A stretch of 40,101 nucleotides of DNA from a virus: IMG/VR virus record IMGVR_UViG_3300036985_007658, positions 1-40,101 of that record; one strand, given 5' to 3'. This document shows positions 37,213-40,101 of this stretch, piece after piece. A model generated the notes under the pieces. It was not told the origin of the DNA and ran no database searches. It saw only the letters and a list, made by a program, of their open reading frames with translations. The translations under genes were made by a program, and so were the position numbers. Numbering within the stretch: the first letter of the stretch is position 1; each line of letters begins with the position of its first letter.

Positions 37213-38563
37213 AAAAATAACGCCAGTAAGGTCATCGGGATTTATTAAACTTCCAGAAGATATGCAAAAAATAGCTATATCGAATGGGATCATTCCAATA
37301 AATGATGTTTTCTATAATCATTGGAACGATGACAGTAAGATTTTACTACTGTATGGCGGATATGGTTCAGGTAAATCAGTTTTCGAAGTTGATAAATTAC
37401 TTGACGAATGTATGAACGCTGAATATTTCAGATGCTTCTATGGAAGAAAGGTTTTTGATACAGTTCGTATATCGGTATTTCTTACACTAACTGATAGAAT
37501 AAATGAACGTGGCCTTGAAGATGATTTTCATTTTTCGAAGGCAGAAAACAGTTCGATGATTATTAAATGCAAATCTTCAGGAGGTACATTCAACCCATTC
37601 GGAGCGGATAACGCTGATAAGTTAAAATCAGTAAAAGATCCGTCGCATATATTCTGCGAAGAGCTGGATCAGTTTACATTAAAAGATTTTGGAGTTCTAA
37701 TGTCAAGGCTACGGACACCGAAAGTGAAATCTAAATTCATTGGAGCATTTAATACGACGGCAGTAAAGAACGACCACTGGATAAAAAAAACTTTCTTCGA
37801 TGATACCAAGTCTGAATTTAGTGAATTTAGTATCACAAAGGTTTTCTGCAACTATACCGACAACTATTTCCTGGACAAAAAAGAATACGAGCAGACGTTA
37901 TGGATAGCTTCAGGATTCGATAAAAAAAAGTATGAAGAAATAGCTGCTGGTCTTTGGGGTTCGAATGATAACGAATCGCCTTTCGTTTATACGTACGATG
38001 AAGTTAAACATACTGGAAATACAGAAGTAAATCCTAATTGGGAATTAATACTATCGTTCGATTTTAACCGTGATCCAATTACATGCTTAGTGGCCCAGCA
38101 TAGTGGAAATTCAATAAGGTGTATCGAGCAAATAAAACTTAAAAACTCAAACATATATGATCTTTGCGAAGTAATAAAAACCAAATACGGCAAATATTTA
38201 TTACTCGTTACAGGTGATGCTACTGGCCGTAACAGCTCTGCTCTTGTAAAAGATAACCTCAATTATTTTAAAATAATTAAAGCACAACTGAATCTCGGTG
38301 GCCTACAAATGCGACAGCCAGTATCGAATCCTACTTTAATCGAAAATAGAGTTCTGGTAAATTCTGCATTTTACCACTTGGATATTATACTCGATAAAGA
38401 AAATTGCAAAAGTTTAATATTTGATATAGAACATGCGATGGTCCTGGCCGATGGTAGCTTAGATAAAACAGATCGAAAAGATATTACCAAACAACTGGAT
38501 GCTTTGGACTGTTTCAGGTATTATCTAAATACTTTTTTTAAGCATATTTTGAAAATAAGATAA
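37205..38563 (+). CDS. Terminase large subunit
   Basis: The 452-residue protein has the packaging ATPase motifs: Walker A LLLYGGYGSGKS (near 47-58), Walker B SHIFCEELDQF (near 147-157), and a nuclease domain with SFDFNRDPITC (near 284-294) and LLVTGDATGRNSS (near 333-345), which provide the acidic metal ligands. All look intact. Known role: powers DNA packaging and cuts the concatemer. No clear cue from sequence decides between cos and headful packaging. Confidence 0.92.
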   Translation: MVKKITPVRSSGFIKLPEDMQKIAISNGIIPINDVFYNHWNDDSKILLLYGGYGSGKSVFEVDKLLDECMNAEYFRCFYGRKVFDTVRISVFLTLTDRINERGLEDDFHFSKAENSSMIIKCKSSGGTFNPFGADNADKLKSVKDPSHIFCEELDQFTLKDFGVLMSRLRTPKVKSKFIGAFNTTAVKNDHWIKKTFFDDTKSEFSEFSITKVFCNYTDNYFLDKKEYEQTLWIASGFDKKKYEEIAAGLWGSNDNESPFVYTYDEVKHTGNTEVNPNWELILSFDFNRDPITCLVAQHSGNSIRCIEQIKLKNSNIYDLCEVIKTKYGKYLLLVTGDATGRNSSALVKDNLNYFKIIKAQLNLGGLQMRQPVSNPTLIENRVLVNSAFYHLDIILDKENCKSLIFDIEHAMVLADGSLDKTDRKDITKQLDALDCFRYYLNTFFKHILKIR

Positions 38564-38580
38564 TTTTATTCAAAATATAG

Positions 38581-38589
38581 TACATTTAC
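38581..38589 (+). promoter_or_regulatory. Candidate -7 element TACATTTAC
   Basis: TACATTTAC lies four bases before ATG 38593, so transcription would start near or at the start codon and the message would be nearly leaderless. It matches the leftward element at 13643 exactly. No matching TTG box lies at standard spacing. Confidence 0.35.
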
Positions 38590-38592
38590 ATT

Positions 38593-38991
38593 ATGGGATG
38601 CAATAAATGTTTTCTGGATTGGATAGCCTGCGGAGTTGAAACGATAGAAGTTTCATCTGCTCTTGCTCCTGATTCTATTTACATTTGGGTGATTTCAAAT
38701 AAAGGTTCGAAATATACAGGATCGATAACGACAGACTGGGAAGGAAAATTCAGCATTAATGTTTCAGATTTTCCAGTAGGTTTTTTTAATCCATACGCAG
38801 GTTCATTTGTTCTCGAAATAAAAGATAATAATTCAAACTATTGCGAGAGTGTTTTGGTAAACGATGGATGCCAAGATTTTATATGTATAGAGTTCGAAGT
38901 TGTTAATGGAAATTCAAACAAAAATTCGATAGGTTGTCCATGTACACTTACTGAAATTTTTGATGATTCATTCGATTTATCTTTTAATTAA
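38593..38991 (+). CDS. Small Cys-rich virion protein after the terminase
   Basis: This 132-residue protein starts MGCNKCFLDWIACGVETIEV and is otherwise beta-rich (GSITTDWEGKFSINVSDFPV). Cysteines are clustered at both ends. The first cysteines recall the MSCCK start of the 71-residue protein. The position right before a fibre-like gene suggests a virion part, possibly a baseplate or connector. Family not recognised. Confidence 0.6.
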   Translation: MGCNKCFLDWIACGVETIEVSSALAPDSIYIWVISNKGSKYTGSITTDWEGKFSINVSDFPVGFFNPYAGSFVLEIKDNNSNYCESVLVNDGCQDFICIEFEVVNGNSNKNSIGCPCTLTEIFDDSFDLSFN

Positions 38992-38996
38992 AAAAA

Positions 38997-39893
38997 ATGG
39001 CAAATAAAACAGATCAGGAATTAATACTGGAAGCAAGCGTAATAAGAAACGAAACGCAAAACAAAGCTAACACTGCCATCCGTGTTGGTAATATGTTTCT
39101 TGATTTAATAGGTAGCAAGGCAAATAAAAATCTGATAATTCCTACACCGATAATCAGTATTGATAAATCTCAAATTAATAATAATCAACAATTAAGGGTT
39201 TCATTTAATGATTCTGATTTTGATTTCAGTAAAGGCAATCCAGAGATATTTTTAATGCGTTATAAAAACTCTGGAAGAAAAATCATAAAAACAATTTTGA
39301 ATCCAATTGGTGAGAGGCGGCAATATAAAGCAAAATTTGTTCATCCAACAACTGAAGGATCAGATATGAAATGGAATGGCTGGAAATTCTTTAATGGTAA
39401 ACAGTCAATTTTTAGAGGTGTTTGGAATATACCAGTTACTGGTAGAGTAACAGAATGGACAATTCCATTAAATATTTTACCTTATCAGCAATTCATAGTT
39501 CCTTTTAATATATATATGTTTTGGACACAACAAGATTTTATAAATAATACGGCACAATATGATCAAAATTTCTTTACTAATTTTGCAGAATATTCAACTA
39601 CAGATCCAGTTAGCATAATTGATCCTAATTTATTTGTAAGGATAGGAAATTCACAAAGAAGTAGAGATCGGCCAACGTATTCAAAAACACAAAAATATGC
39701 TTTAGTGGTTGCAGTTGATAATCCACTGGCTACAAAAACAAATGGACTTTGTCCAAAAATATTTGGGCCACTATCTGAAGAATTTTATTCAGTTTTAAAA
39801 ATTGAATCATTTAAACCAATTGATATAATACTGGAAAAAAGGCAAATGACAAAAAGTGCGCATTTAAAACGACCAGTATTAATAGCGCCATAA
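38997..39893 (+). CDS. Fibre-like tail protein upstream of the folded element
   Basis: The 298-residue protein starts with an amphipathic segment ELILEASVIRNETQNKANTA followed by IRVGNMFLDLIGSK. This pattern (E-A-x-x-I-R-x-E-T-x-x-x-A-N-T-A-x-R-V-G) is a frequent N-terminal fibre motif in Bacteroidetes phages, as I recall it. The rest is beta-rich and may form a fibre body or receptor-binding tip. The stop at 39893 is followed by 12 bases and then the folded element. Confidence 0.6.
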   Translation: MANKTDQELILEASVIRNETQNKANTAIRVGNMFLDLIGSKANKNLIIPTPIISIDKSQINNNQQLRVSFNDSDFDFSKGNPEIFLMRYKNSGRKIIKTILNPIGERRQYKAKFVHPTTEGSDMKWNGWKFFNGKQSIFRGVWNIPVTGRVTEWTIPLNILPYQQFIVPFNIYMFWTQQDFINNTAQYDQNFFTNFAEYSTTDPVSIIDPNLFVRIGNSQRSRDRPTYSKTQKYALVVAVDNPLATKTNGLCPKIFGPLSEEFYSVLKIESFKPIDIILEKRQMTKSAHLKRPVLIAP

Positions 39894-39909
39894 TAATAAA
39901 AGATTAACA

Positions 39910-40101
39910 GTTCATTGATAGGTAAATTTTAAGGGATAACCTGCTAATTGGAATATCCATTTGTTGGATATTATTCTAATTGGTATTTCCATTTGCTGGA
40001 TATACTTCTACTGGGGTTGTCCCTTAAAATTTCGCCTATCAATTTTTAAATACTTACACATGAGTTGTTGCAAAGAATCAGTTTTTTCATTTGTAAATCA
40101 G
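39910..40101. repeat. Right copy of the 192-bp terminal direct repeat
   Basis: This copy matches bases 1-192 except for T at 39974 in place of C at 65. It contains a second copy of the folded element and the first 14 codons of the small virion gene that starts at 151. It should not be counted as a second gene or a second element if the genome is circular. Confidence 0.9.

Noticed and set aside
1-40101. Lysogeny functions, tRNA genes, IS elements or CRISPR arrays
   Set aside because: No integrase, excisionase, transposase or transfer-RNA cloverleaf was seen on either strand by inspection.

Overview
The window is a complete, circularly closing genome of a tailed phage infecting a Bacteroidetes host, most likely a flavobacterium. 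The last 192 bases repeat the first 192 with one mismatch, so the molecule is about 39.9 kb and either circularly permuted or assembled with an end overlap. The host assignment is inferred from the AT-rich sequence, A-rich starts without Shine-Dalgarno motifs, promoter-like TAnnTTTG/TAnnTTTAC elements, a short lipobox, and signal peptides of flavobacterial style. A tape measure, tail-tube candidate and tail-assembly chaperone are present and no sheath is seen, so a siphovirus is the best guess. No integrase, reverse transcriptase, CRISPR array or tRNA was found, so it looks virulent.

Layout read as a circle. The terminase pair (36688-38563) is followed by a small virion protein, a fibre-like protein and a striking folded element (5-134). 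Next come small genes, a tail-assembly chaperone with a -1 frameshift site, the tape measure and baseplate-like proteins (151-8779), a GT8-like glycosyltransferase and the portal (8773-11362). A minus-strand cassette of small genes follows (11375-13616), then a MuF head protein fused to an ADP-ribosyltransferase (13726-15276). A second minus-strand cassette (15393-18198) encodes glycosyltransferases and a methyltransferase. Scaffold, capsid, connector and tail-tube genes (18282-22592), a secreted-looking receptor-binding fibre (22631-24952) and a lysis cassette (24973-26340) complete the late genes. The tail genes are therefore split: tape measure and baseplate lie before the portal, while the tail tube lies after the capsid.

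After a short minus-strand pair (26375-26676), the rightward early region (26758-34953) holds a RecT/Bet annealase, an SSB-like protein, a VRR-NUC nuclease, a primase-polymerase/helicase fusion, an iteron-like repeat cluster that may be an origin, and a RecB-like nuclease. A SAM methyltransferase and a TET-associated-type glycosyltransferase link this region to the terminase genes.

Themes: the phage carries up to five glycosyltransferase-like proteins and two methyltransferases, which suggests glycan decoration of virion, DNA or host surface. It carries an enzyme domain on an internal head protein, which suggests an effector injected with the genome. A multi-branched folded element with duplicated hairpins has no obvious known counterpart. 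Three minus-strand cassettes each contain a ribbon-helix-helix-like small protein and may be separately regulated accessory islands. Functions rest on motifs recognised by eye; no database search was run.
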